A DNA stretch of 64,000 bases, from NCBI GenBank assembly GCA_033852075.1, contig JAWSVC010000022.1, forward strand, positions 62,001-126,000, written 5' to 3'. Shown here piece after piece: positions 54,501 to 62,477 of the stretch. Origin of the DNA: QZLE01 sp033852075 (GTDB lineage Bacteria; Pseudomonadota; Gammaproteobacteria; QZLD01). The notes below the pieces were generated by a model, which was given only the letters and a program-made list of their open reading frames with translations, ran no database searches and was not told where the DNA came from. The translations under genes were made by a program, and so were the position numbers. How positions within the stretch are numbered: position 1 is the first letter of the stretch; each line of letters starts with the position of its first letter.

Positions 54501-56800
54501 ATAACATCTAACTTTTTTGCCTTAGAACTATGCAGTTCAAGGCAGTGTTCCCCAAGCCCAACCTCATTTAACCTTCTATACACAACTTCAAGCGCAGCGG
54601 TTTTTTCAGATACAAAAAGAACTGTTTTTCCAGTGGCCAGCAACTGGGAAATCATATTAGTTATAGTCTGACTTTTTCCGGTTCCTGGCGGACCAATAAG
54701 AACAAAATCCTTACCAGCCTCAGCAGCACATATGGCAGCCATTTGTGAGCTATCAGCCAGAAGCGGAACAAAGGTATTACTAGGGTGTAGTTTATGATCT
54801 AATTCTGTAACATCAGGAAAATCTGTTTGCGTTCCACCTTTATAATATTCTCGTGGAGATTCGACTAAATGTTTTACAATCGGACTACTTTTTAAATGAT
54901 CAACCCTTTCGCAAAGATCCATCCACATCAAATATTTTGAAAATGAGAACGTTGAAATAATTGCTGATTCTTCTACTTCCCACCCCGGAATATCTCGAAT
55001 CACTAAGCGCACAATATCCCAGATTTTTTGAATATCTAATCCACTGTCATCTGTAGGCAAATCCCCCTGTAAATCGAGTATCTCTAGGCCAAAATCCTGC
55101 TTTAACATTTGCAATAGAGTTGGATTAAACCTTGGCTCATCTTCATGAAGTGAAAGGCTAAACCCTGAATTCACACTTCTTCGGGTAAGCTCTACCGGTA
55201 TTAACACCAAGGGAGCCTTATAAGTTCGGTCGGAGTGCCCGGGACGTTGCCAATTCAAAAAACCAATAGCAATATAAAGGATGTTTGTACCACCCTCCTG
55301 AATTGCAAGTCGGGCTTGCCTGTAAAGCTCCAACAGGTTTCTATCCAACTTAGACTGATCTTGGGTTGCCACAAGCTCTTTTTTATTTAGCAAAGCTTCA
55401 ATGCGGCTTTTCTTAAGATCTTCCTGATGTTGCCTTAAATGGATATGCTCTTCCCTTGTATCATTTTCAATTTTTAGTTTTTCAGATGATATAATTTTGA
55501 ACTTATGCCCATCGGCAAGCATGTCCTCCATCTTTCCTAAATCATGACAATCAAGAATAATTGCCCTTGCTCTTGATGTAGTGTTAAGAAGGCGATTACG
55601 CATTGTCAAATCAAGCAGCTGACTCTTCCAGTTTTCAACTCTGGCTTCGGGCGTACTTAATTCTGGTTTATCAGTAAATACCAGGCTATATGACTCTTCG
55701 GGTATATCATCAGGAATTTCAAGCTGTAACTGCACATCATCAACTTTAACCTCTGACTCATATTCACCTGTTAACTCAGCATCAGACAAAGGCTTAATAG
55801 AAAGGTTTCTGGCCCTTTTAATATCAACAGCGATTTGAAACTGCTCTTCATCCTCAAGGTGTTTTTCAGCCTCTTGTAATGCTAAACCAAATGTAGCAGG
55901 AGGTTTATTAGTACATAGGGTTGTTTCAAAAACCAATATCTCTTTTAATTGCACACGCTTTCTAATGGCTTGCGCATCAAAAATAACCGAAGAAGAGAAA
56001 TCTTCATTGTTAAGCCATAAGCCCACAAATGCATGCTCTTTAATAAAGATTACAAGTGGATTCAACCCCATCTGTTCTAAACACGAAGCAAATAAAAGCG
56101 AAGTATCCAAACATGTTGCCAAACGATTTTTTAAAATAAATGACGGCAAACGAACTTTTTGACCAGACTGCTCAAAACTTGCAGGTGGTACAGAATATGT
56201 CAAATCAAGCTTAACTATGGCACTCCATAGTGCACTTGCAATAGTAGCAACTCTTTTAGGGCTATTAGACTGATAACCATCAAGGCCAGCAGGCAAATTT
56301 GCAGCCTCTAGCCGCTTAGACGTATCTCTTAAAATGCCCTGAACTGCAGAGTCATTGGGTTGCACAAACGCAGCTATAATTTCCGGAACAACATTTATTC
56401 CGCCCCACTCATCTTTTGATAAGAGATCTACTTTATATGAAACTTTATTAATTAACTCATTGTCACAGCTTAGTTCGAAATGCAGATCACCTGATACGGC
56501 CTCGTTAAGAGAGCGCAGAAAATCTGATTTTAACTCAATATAGCAGTCATCTATTGAGATCTTCTGTTCGGGTTTTATGCACTCAATTGACCAAACCCTT
56601 GTAATTAAAAAATCAGGACAAGATGTAACTTTCAGTTCCAACGAACGAAACTGTGTTTCCGAAACATTTTCAATTTCAATATCGCTAATAACAGGAAAGG
56701 AGTTTTGCTGAAATGCCAGGTTTATCGGTGAAATAATAGAGGCGTTAATTTTAAGGCCTGAATGACTATTATTTAATCCGTTCTGAGTTGCTGAATCCAT
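51536..56800 (-). CDS. DUF4011 superfamily I helicase with C-terminal restriction-endonuclease-like domain
   Basis: A 1754-residue protein. It has a transglutaminase-like segment at about 220-275 (TCLDTSLLFASCLEQMGLNP, then EHAFVGLW), the DUF4011 signature WKSQLLDLTMRNRLLNT near 387-405, a helicase Walker A GPPGTGKSQT near 700, DEAS box VVIFDEASQI near 1340, and late motifs VQGDERD and LNVAITRAKEE. The last 120 residues are a nuclease of the MTES_1575 type: FEQAVAEKL, then RIDLAIV, and VECDGATYH with RDRDSLRENILRGLGWEVLRIWSTDWW. Single-gene helicase-nucleases of this layout are frequent in antiphage islands. Its neighbours (DUF3800, nuclease, toxins) fit that role. Confidence 0.9.
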   Translation of the reverse strand: MDSATQNGLNNSHSGLKINASIISPINLAFQQNSFPVISDIEIENVSETQFRSLELKVTSCPDFLITRVWSIECIKPEQKISIDDCYIELKSDFLRSLNEAVSGDLHFELSCDNELINKVSYKVDLLSKDEWGGINVVPEIIAAFVQPNDSAVQGILRDTSKRLEAANLPAGLDGYQSNSPKRVATIASALWSAIVKLDLTYSVPPASFEQSGQKVRLPSFILKNRLATCLDTSLLFASCLEQMGLNPLVIFIKEHAFVGLWLNNEDFSSSVIFDAQAIRKRVQLKEILVFETTLCTNKPPATFGLALQEAEKHLEDEEQFQIAVDIKRARNLSIKPLSDAELTGEYESEVKVDDVQLQLEIPDDIPEESYSLVFTDKPELSTPEARVENWKSQLLDLTMRNRLLNTTSRARAIILDCHDLGKMEDMLADGHKFKIISSEKLKIENDTREEHIHLRQHQEDLKKSRIEALLNKKELVATQDQSKLDRNLLELYRQARLAIQEGGTNILYIAIGFLNWQRPGHSDRTYKAPLVLIPVELTRRSVNSGFSLSLHEDEPRFNPTLLQMLKQDFGLEILDLQGDLPTDDSGLDIQKIWDIVRLVIRDIPGWEVEESAIISTFSFSKYLMWMDLCERVDHLKSSPIVKHLVESPREYYKGGTQTDFPDVTELDHKLHPSNTFVPLLADSSQMAAICAAEAGKDFVLIGPPGTGKSQTITNMISQLLATGKTVLFVSEKTAALEVVYRRLNEVGLGEHCLELHSSKAKKLDVIRQLGRAWDSSNNDIKNWKKEANKLASLRKSLNLYVNHLHHRYSNGLNCHEAIGLILRFDDTPDIKLEWPSPSHHDIEAFENLSNIAKRIDINSHELDGVAGNPLAEIATGEWSPSFQSKVVNLAAELKNSISIVGETLKEFCNSLKLDVKVVSLKQLSALSVLAQKLPKAFGQGFYFGFSSQGTMLRNELPQVVELITEFKKTFGSTKNEFAIDVLNLPLEHMKNVWQQSLEKWFIPKFLDQSKLKKELKLYLKTKKFTESPDVDFDNLISAKLLKEKVDAFSYIGSHIGTKWSGINSDCEWITLACGWLNDVLGAISAIAIDIDQSLEIKNRIASLLEQQDELLEPNGFIDSKGRSFIEQLTKYETLFNELSTVISRDDLNISNSEVEYVQEVEASCQRWIDNQNKLRIWCAWRKVRQEAVDVGLMPLVAAVENGIGKGFKVEELLLVNYCRWWVNAVIDSDDVLREFVPAEHRQKIVEFQELDKQFMELTQQYVKAMLASGVPDKESVTKKSELGVLARELQKKTRHMPLRQLIKKMPESLTKLTPCVMMSPMSIAQYLPPDGKQFDVVIFDEASQITVCDAIGAIARAKQAIIVGDPKQLPPTSFFGKRTDVETDMDDDVEEDLESILDECLAANIPHIELKWHYRSRCESLITFSNHRYYNSDLITFPNTDTKGMSISWNPVHSVYKDGTKRINKGEAEAIVEDIVDKLRQPEFNKSIGIVTFNQEQQEYISNLFEKKRSEHPEIEPHFAEDNFDALFVKNIESVQGDERDIIYFSITFGPDAAGKVSMNLGPMNQAGGTRRLNVAITRAKEEMHLFSSLKPEHIDLSRTAAEGVRDLKHFIEYAQRGSSALVESAGAPGGYFDSPFEQAVAEKLTRKGWTIHSQVGVSGFRIDLAIVNPDAPGKYLAAVECDGATYHRSATARDRDSLRENILRGLGWEVLRIWSTDWWIDSQSAVERIDKNLNDILNMHREQKSESGSLQN

Positions 56801-56960
56801 ATTAACTACCTTTAATCACTTTAGTATGATATTTACCTTGATAAAAAGTTAAAAATAACAATATATTAGAGTGTGATAATTATTGCATATATAATAGATT
56901 AAGTAACTAGGCAAATAACAATATGATAAAAAATACAAAACATTACAATCAAGCTACAAC

Positions 56961-57623
56961 TCAATCTTCTATGCCCTTCATGTCATTTTTGGAAACTTTA
57001 TCCAAAAGCCCTTCAATTTTCCTCGCAGAATGCAAAGGCAATGTCTCTTTAAGCATTAAAACAAACATAAACAACATAAAAAAACCAAACAGAAAATAAA
57101 CTATAGTTTGAATAATCGGCATTGGTTTACCAGAAACTATCAATGCTAAAGGTAATGCAAAACAACATACCGATGCCAAAAAGAAGAGGACAGAGGTAAT
57201 ATAATTCATCCAACTATTATAATTTGCATATTTACTAATATTAACTTTTACAGCACCGCCTGCAAATTCCAGATGTCTCATAGCCCTTTTGAAATGAAAG
57301 AAAGGTATTTCACCATCTGATGCTTCATGCAACTCAATAACCTTCTCCCGAAACTGCTTTTCCAGATAAAACTCGTTAGTTAATAAAAAATATTCATTCT
57401 CAATTTCCGACTTTAGAAACTTCTCTGTAACAGAGGTGACACATCCACTATCAAGAGCCTCTTTGATCTTATTAATGCGGTCACGCTTACGCTCCTCATT
57501 AAAATCACGGATCTTTTTGTAATTAAGTATTACCACAACCGGAAACAGCAACATTACATATAGGAAATCGCCATTTTTAAATAAATCGACAAAAAATTGC
57601 CATATTTCAAGCTGAATTGACAT
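56961..57623 (-). CDS. Unknown membrane protein, partner of the adjacent nuclease-domain protein
   Basis: A 220-residue protein with one N-terminal hydrophobic helix (FLYVMLLFPVVVILNY, residues about 20-35), a charged cytoplasmic part (about 36-140), and two C-terminal helices (about 142-165 and 173-195), then a polar tail. No family recognised. It lies 41 bp downstream of the nuclease-domain gene on the same strand. GGGGG lies six bases before the ATG. A membrane protein beside a nuclease-like protein is a common plan in phage-defence pairs. Confidence 0.65.
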   Translation of the reverse strand: MSIQLEIWQFFVDLFKNGDFLYVMLLFPVVVILNYKKIRDFNEERKRDRINKIKEALDSGCVTSVTEKFLKSEIENEYFLLTNEFYLEKQFREKVIELHEASDGEIPFFHFKRAMRHLEFAGGAVKVNISKYANYNSWMNYITSVLFFLASVCCFALPLALIVSGKPMPIIQTIVYFLFGFFMLFMFVLMLKETLPLHSARKIEGLLDKVSKNDMKGIED

Positions 57624-57664
57624 TTATTACCCCCGAATATTATTAGTATCTTCATCATAAGAAA

Positions 57665-59521
57665 TCACTTCCCTATAGCCTTAATAATTCTATCTTCATT
57701 TATTAATACATCCTTCATTAATAATTTATATGGAAAACACTTATGTTTTTTCGCTTTTTTAAAGCTTTCAAGAATAGATATTAAAGATGATGCAGTAATT
57801 AAAGATAAATTTAAATCAAACTCCAGCTCTGTATCATTAATAAAATCATCACTAAAATCTGGAGCAATCAATAATGATTTAATAATCTTATATTCACTTT
57901 TATTTACAAGATCTGCATATGATTTCATTTGCCTAGAAACAGTACTATACTTATTATACCCCCCCTCTTTTACAGTTTTACACTCGACTAATATTAATTC
58001 ATTATTACCAACATTTAATAATATATCGATTTTATCTTTTTTCGTATTTAATTGATTTTTTAATTCATCATCAACATTAAATCCAAGTTGTTTAAATATC
58101 GATTTTGTTAAATCTTCAAACTTCAGCCCTAAATCAGCTTCTTTGATTATTATCCCATTCTCTTTAAGAGTATTTAAATCACGCTGCCCAACATTAACAT
58201 AGTTTTCTAAATATAGATTTTCAGAATCTTTGTATGCATCAAGAATATTTTCAATAGTGTTACCACGTGTTTTAACTTCCATAGCTTTACAAAATTTATC
58301 AATATCATCATATTTTATAATATCCAAAATATCTCTAGGTTTAATGTTATAGTCTAAAAGCAAATTACTTTTAAGAACATCTTCATCTTGTAACTCAAAT
58401 TCACTTTTAACCTGTTTATTTAACTTAGACAAAATACCACTAAGATCTGCCAAAAGCTTTTCATAACCATCGACAGAAATTCCAACTTTTTCATCTTTTT
58501 CAACAGCTTCAAAGTGAAGAATAATATTGCTAATTTTCTCTTCTAAAGTTGTTCCTTTCAGTGAAGTTGATATGCTTAAGTTTGTTTCCCAAAGATTGTT
58601 CAAGAGTTTCTTTTTATCAGATAAATTTGTACCATCTTTATGTATATCAATTGCAAGCAAATTTGTAAAAGAAATACCTTCTTTAATAATGTCTTTTATT
58701 TTTTCATCAAAACTAAGTTTACGATCTATACCATGTTTTCTGCAGACCAAATTTATTTGAGGCTCCTTTAATGACCTTAATATTCTTCTTAAAAACTTGT
58801 CTGCCACCTCTTTTTCTCTAACAAGTCTTAATACTCGCACCATTTCATCCGCAACATAAACAGTATTATTCTTTTTAGAATAAAAAATAACTCCGATATT
58901 TTTTAACTCATTTATCACGGTATCAATTTCTAATGGTTTGACACCTAGCACCAAATAATTTATTAATTTAACTTCCTCGAGTGAAAGTTCGACTTCATGA
59001 GAAAGCGTAAGCAAAATCGACAATTCATCATCTGTTATCTTTTTTTCCTGATTATTTTTTTCATCATTGTAAAATGCTGTATGAACGCAAGATTTGTATA
59101 TTCTGTAATCTCTTTTTCTATCTTCTGACAATTCAGATTTAGGATTATTTAATTCTTTATTAAGAGCTTTATATTTTCCAGCCAAACTCTTTAATTCTGA
59201 TTCATACAACCTTGAAAACCAATCCTGCTTCATAATACAGTTTCCATCCCGAATTATAATATCTATCAAAATATCAAGTTGGGATGAAGTATTTACAAAT
59301 TCGGCTTTAATGAAATCTGAAAATTCAGCTTCTACAAGATCAAATATTTTAGAAATAATGACATTATCTAAATTTTTTAGCCCTGACTCATCATTGTCAG
59401 ATAATATCTGATTAATTTCTTTATGCTTTTCTGGCTTATTAGCAATAATACCGTCAATTATTTTTATAAAAGAATTTTTTTCAAGTGAATTTAAATTGTT
59501 TAAGATTTTCTCAAGCTTCAT
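57665..59521 (-). CDS. Large unknown protein with a C-terminal PD-(D/E)XK nuclease domain
   Basis: A 618-residue Lys/Asn/Ile-rich, AT-rich-coded protein. Residues 1-450 are helical with no recognisable domain. The last 150 residues carry a restriction-endonuclease-like fold: FEDLTKSIFKQLGF, then KIDILL (Asp), then ILVECKTVKEGGYNK (ExK) and SRQMKSYADLV. This is the Mrr-like PD-(D/E)XK pattern. The gene appears to be first of a pair with the membrane protein downstream. Its extreme AT content suggests acquisition. I infer a phage- or plasmid-defence role from context only. Confidence 0.7.
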   Translation of the reverse strand: MKLEKILNNLNSLEKNSFIKIIDGIIANKPEKHKEINQILSDNDESGLKNLDNVIISKIFDLVEAEFSDFIKAEFVNTSSQLDILIDIIIRDGNCIMKQDWFSRLYESELKSLAGKYKALNKELNNPKSELSEDRKRDYRIYKSCVHTAFYNDEKNNQEKKITDDELSILLTLSHEVELSLEEVKLINYLVLGVKPLEIDTVINELKNIGVIFYSKKNNTVYVADEMVRVLRLVREKEVADKFLRRILRSLKEPQINLVCRKHGIDRKLSFDEKIKDIIKEGISFTNLLAIDIHKDGTNLSDKKKLLNNLWETNLSISTSLKGTTLEEKISNIILHFEAVEKDEKVGISVDGYEKLLADLSGILSKLNKQVKSEFELQDEDVLKSNLLLDYNIKPRDILDIIKYDDIDKFCKAMEVKTRGNTIENILDAYKDSENLYLENYVNVGQRDLNTLKENGIIIKEADLGLKFEDLTKSIFKQLGFNVDDELKNQLNTKKDKIDILLNVGNNELILVECKTVKEGGYNKYSTVSRQMKSYADLVNKSEYKIIKSLLIAPDFSDDFINDTELEFDLNLSLITASSLISILESFKKAKKHKCFPYKLLMKDVLINEDRIIKAIGK

Positions 59522-60104
59522 ACTTTACATTTCCTTTGCTCTTATTCTTTGACTTATATATAAATAATAACGTCAACATCTTACATACAATACTCCTAGG
59601 TTACACCCCGATCAAGTTGTTTCCTTATATATAAATCGGCACCAAATTACCGTTAGACAAATATGTCATTATTTCCGCAGTGAAGGAATTTTTTTGGCGC
59701 ATATATTCTCTGGATTCCAATTTTACTTCAAGCATCCAGGCAATCGGTCCATCAAGATCATGGGGCTTTAAAAGCCGAATAAAAGCTATCCTACTATGCA
59801 TTGACAAAGTCCAGCATCATGATTGAGATATTTTTTGGACTTGATTCATCCTCTCCGAAAAACCCAAGAGCAGAAGTAGGGACGGAAGTCATTTTGGTTT
59901 TTTTATCTGCCGCAATTGATAATGTACAAGATACTCTTGTAGCTAAGTATATAAAGCTCAGTAGTAATAACAATCAGGCAGTACTCCCTACTTGCTGTCA
60001 TTTCAACTACGCTCAGGATGCTTTTTTCTGGATTACCAGATCAAGTCGGGTAATGACGGTTGTGAGGACGAGAAAAAGATGATGGTAATAGCGGTAGCAA
60101 CACT
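59522..60104. other. Intergenic region with REP-like element
   Basis: About 580 bp between the nuclease-domain gene and hipA. Two frames of 60-93 codons are present but lack Shine-Dalgarno sequences and resemble no protein. The only clear structure is the palindromic repeat near 60032. Confidence 0.45.
60032..60054. repeat. REP-like palindromic element, copy 1
   Basis: Arms ATTACC.GA and TCGGGTAAT flank TCAAG, followed by GACGG. It matches the copy at 61870-61892 apart from one base in the left arm. The two copies bracket hipBA. Confidence 0.7.
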
Positions 60105-61430
60105 CTAAAAAGCATCTTCAATAACGTGACTAAACTGCTCACTTTGTTCTGAAAAATATTCGCATCTGCTCTTTATTAACTGCTTTAAACCATTTATATC
60201 GTCCATCTGATCGTCTGATAGATTTTGGTCGGACAAATCCAGTAAATCCAGCTGTTTCATGCATTGAGCTATCAGGTTGTCCAACCTGCGCTTGAGCAGG
60301 CTGAATTGTATTTCTGATTCACTGGCAAGGGTTAACAAATCAAACGCGGTTATACCATTACTGTCGAAATTATCCCCAATTGCCATAGCAAGGTTTGTTT
60401 CCAGCATCCGTACTTTTTTTGATTCATATACAACTGATACCAAATCGTAGAAAGGAGCTGGTTCAATTCCAGCTTTAGATACAAAGTAGCTTATGTTTTT
60501 CCCATGTGCATCACTATTACCGATAATCAAATTAAACAACACCCAGTCAATTAACTTTTGTCTGGCCTGAACTGGAATTGAGCATGCTGAATTAAATTGA
60601 AAAAGCTTTGGAATACTTGCACCTTCTCGTATATGCGCAACATCTGGTTTACTACCGAAATTCTGTTCGTATTTAAATTCAGGAGGAAGGTTTAACGCCT
60701 GGCATCCATCTACCATGTGGCGTTTTTCAACACTATCCTGCGCTATTTTTCGGTCAAAACGTTTTACAACCAATACACTATGATTACCAAATTTTGTGTG
60801 CGATACATCTGCAACATCAATATTAACTGCTTTCGCTAGTCGCATACAGTAAAGCTCATTAATAATTACTGAAGGAAATTGAGACGATGCAAATTTAAGT
60901 ATGTGCGTACTTGAAAATTGACCATCTGCAAGAAATATAGAGTGGTTTTCATCTATAAAAACATTAAGTTTATTCTGAACACCTGCAACAGAAAGTCTGT
61001 ATTTACCATCCCAGGAAAGTAACTGTTCTGGCATGCCGCTATCCAACCGAGATATTAGTTCTTCTTCTTTTATTAGCCTTAAATTAGTTTTTTGTTCGGG
61101 ATAGTTTTTTTCAGCAAAAGAAAAAGCACCTACAGCATCGAGACCTATTGTTTTTAGAATTCCATATATATTATTTTTTGATATGTTTTCTGTTTCCAGT
61201 AAAACATCAAAAGCTCCACCTTCAGGAAAAAGGTTGCGTATAAAATTGATGACTGATATTGAATCAAATGTTCCAGACAATGGAATGCATGGTGATATTG
61301 AAAAACCATTTTGCTGCCATTCGTCATCATAGGTAAAGCTACATACCCTTGGCTCATTAAAAATTAGCGTGCCAACCTTCTGATGTTTTGCCCATATTAC
61401 CAGCTGCGGAAAATGCTTAGTACCAGGCAT
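60105..61430 (-). CDS. hipA: HipA-family Ser/Thr kinase toxin
   Basis: A 441-residue HipA-like kinase. It has SVAGVQNKL (the ATP/substrate region), IGNSDAHGKN with the catalytic Asp, and FYDLVSV with the metal-binding Asp. HipA in E. coli phosphorylates GltX; gltX is also in this window, but that link is only by analogy. Start at 61430 follows GGAAG by six bases and the longer frame opens at TTG. It overlaps hipB by 14 bp. Confidence 0.92.
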   Translation of the reverse strand: MPGTKHFPQLVIWAKHQKVGTLIFNEPRVCSFTYDDEWQQNGFSISPCIPLSGTFDSISVINFIRNLFPEGGAFDVLLETENISKNNIYGILKTIGLDAVGAFSFAEKNYPEQKTNLRLIKEEELISRLDSGMPEQLLSWDGKYRLSVAGVQNKLNVFIDENHSIFLADGQFSSTHILKFASSQFPSVIINELYCMRLAKAVNIDVADVSHTKFGNHSVLVVKRFDRKIAQDSVEKRHMVDGCQALNLPPEFKYEQNFGSKPDVAHIREGASIPKLFQFNSACSIPVQARQKLIDWVLFNLIIGNSDAHGKNISYFVSKAGIEPAPFYDLVSVVYESKKVRMLETNLAMAIGDNFDSNGITAFDLLTLASESEIQFSLLKRRLDNLIAQCMKQLDLLDLSDQNLSDDQMDDINGLKQLIKSRCEYFSEQSEQFSHVIEDAF

Positions 61431-61686
61431 TGCTTTCTTCCGGTTCAATAACAGTGAGCTTTATCCCGAACGCTTCAAGCACTATAAAAAGGGTATTAGC
61501 CCTGATATTTCCTAACCCTTTTTCTACATTATTGTATGCCTGCTTGGAGAGTCCGCAAAGGCTTGCCGCATCTTCAAGAGTCATTCCTGTTGAGGTTCGT
61601 TTATGACGTATAAGACGGGCTATAGCATCCATATTTATACAACCTGTTAAATCTGGCTTTTCTGTAACGATTACTCTTTTTGACAT
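61417..61686 (-). CDS. hipB: HipB-family antitoxin (Cro/cI HTH)
   Basis: An 89-residue protein with HTH_XRE between about 20 and 80 (IARLIRHKRTSTGMTLEDAASLCGLSKQAYNNVEKGLGNIRANTL). AGGAA lies six bases upstream. It neutralises HipA and represses the operon from three operator sites just upstream, one of which overlaps the ribosome-binding region. Confidence 0.92.
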   Translation of the reverse strand: MSKRVIVTEKPDLTGCINMDAIARLIRHKRTSTGMTLEDAASLCGLSKQAYNNVEKGLGNIRANTLFIVLEAFGIKLTVIEPEESNAWY

Positions 61687-61691
61687 ACTAT

Positions 61692-61810
61692 ATTCCTATT
61701 TACGTAGGATTAATAAGGGACTGGGTTATAAGAGACAATTAAATCCTATATACTTAGGATATTAGACTTTGAGTCGCATAAAATCAATATAATCCTAGCA
61801 AAGCGGGATT
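61692..61810. promoter_or_regulatory. Three TCC-N10-GGA operators of hipBA
   Basis: Sites at 61692-61711, 61743-61760 and 61791-61810, each a TCC and GGA pair separated by 10 bases with matching inner TA steps at O1 and O2 (TCCTA ... TAGGA). Centres are about 50 and 49 bp apart, near five helical turns. E. coli HipB binds TATCC-N8-GGATA, so these are close analogues. Confidence 0.8.
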
Positions 61811-61869
61811 ATTTAAATCAGCCCCCTATCCTAACCTTCCCCTTCGAAAGAGGAAGGGACTTTTTCTGA

Positions 61870-61892
61870 ATTACCCGATCAAGTCGGGTAAT
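61870..61892. repeat. REP-like palindromic element, copy 2
   Basis: Perfect arms ATTACCCGA and TCGGGTAAT around TCAAG, followed by GACGG. Immediately upstream (61821-61860) lies another probable repeat, CCCCCTATCC followed by a CCTTCC/GGAAGG hairpin. From 61893 to the tRNA I see no gene. Confidence 0.75.
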
Positions 61893-62172
61893 GACGGATT
61901 GTACAGATTTGATGGTGTAGCTTTCGCTGGATATTTTCCCAAAGACGAGGCACAACGATGATGAGTGATGAAGTTTACATATTAGTAAATGAAGAGCGAA
62001 GAAGAAGTTGTAACAAAGTATTTAAGGAAATAGAAATTCAAACATATTTCTCAAAGTATGAGACCCAATTAATTTAGAAGAAAAGGAAGCCTTTTTGAGG
62101 AAGCATATACGTAATATGTGACGAGAAAAGCCTGGAGCTATAACGAAATAATTTGGGAAATAGGAAAGAATT

Positions 62173-62260
62173 TGGCGGAGAGGGAGGGATTCGAACCCCC
62201 GGAAGGTCACCCTTCAACGGTTTTCAAGACCGCCGCTTTCGGCCACTCAGCCACCTCTCC
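62173..62260 (-). tRNA. tRNA-Ser (anticodon TGA)
   Basis: An 88-nt minus-strand tRNA with encoded CCA. Acceptor stem GGAGAGG/CCTCTCC, D arm TGGCTGAGTGGCCGAAAG, anticodon loop CTTGAAA, a long variable arm of the class II kind (GTTGAAGGGTGACCTTCC region) and GGTTCGAATCC in the T arm. Confidence 0.97.
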
Positions 62261-62477
62261 GCGATATGAGATGCGTATTTTCCTGATTTTAGCGCTGTTT
62301 GACAAGTGAAAATTTCACTTTTTTGCATTTTTTTTACTCTTAATTAGAAAACTACCGCATGAACAATCGCTTATATTTTTTCTTTTAAAATTTATATTGG
62401 TTTTTATGCCTATTACACGGACATAACCCATGTTTTTGAATTATAATTAGCGGATACATGGAAAGTGGCACTTTACG

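Noticed and set aside
59625..60082. Two frames of 60 and 93 codons between the nuclease-domain gene and hipA
   Set aside because: Neither has a Shine-Dalgarno, and the second includes the palindromic repeat as its C-terminus.
60105..61430. Claim that HipA here targets the GltX encoded at 23384-24796
   Set aside because: True for E. coli HipA, but nothing in this sequence shows the target; left as analogy.
62118..62309. A plus-strand frame that includes AEREGFEPP
   Set aside because: This is the antisense translation of tRNA-Ser, a frequent annotation artefact.
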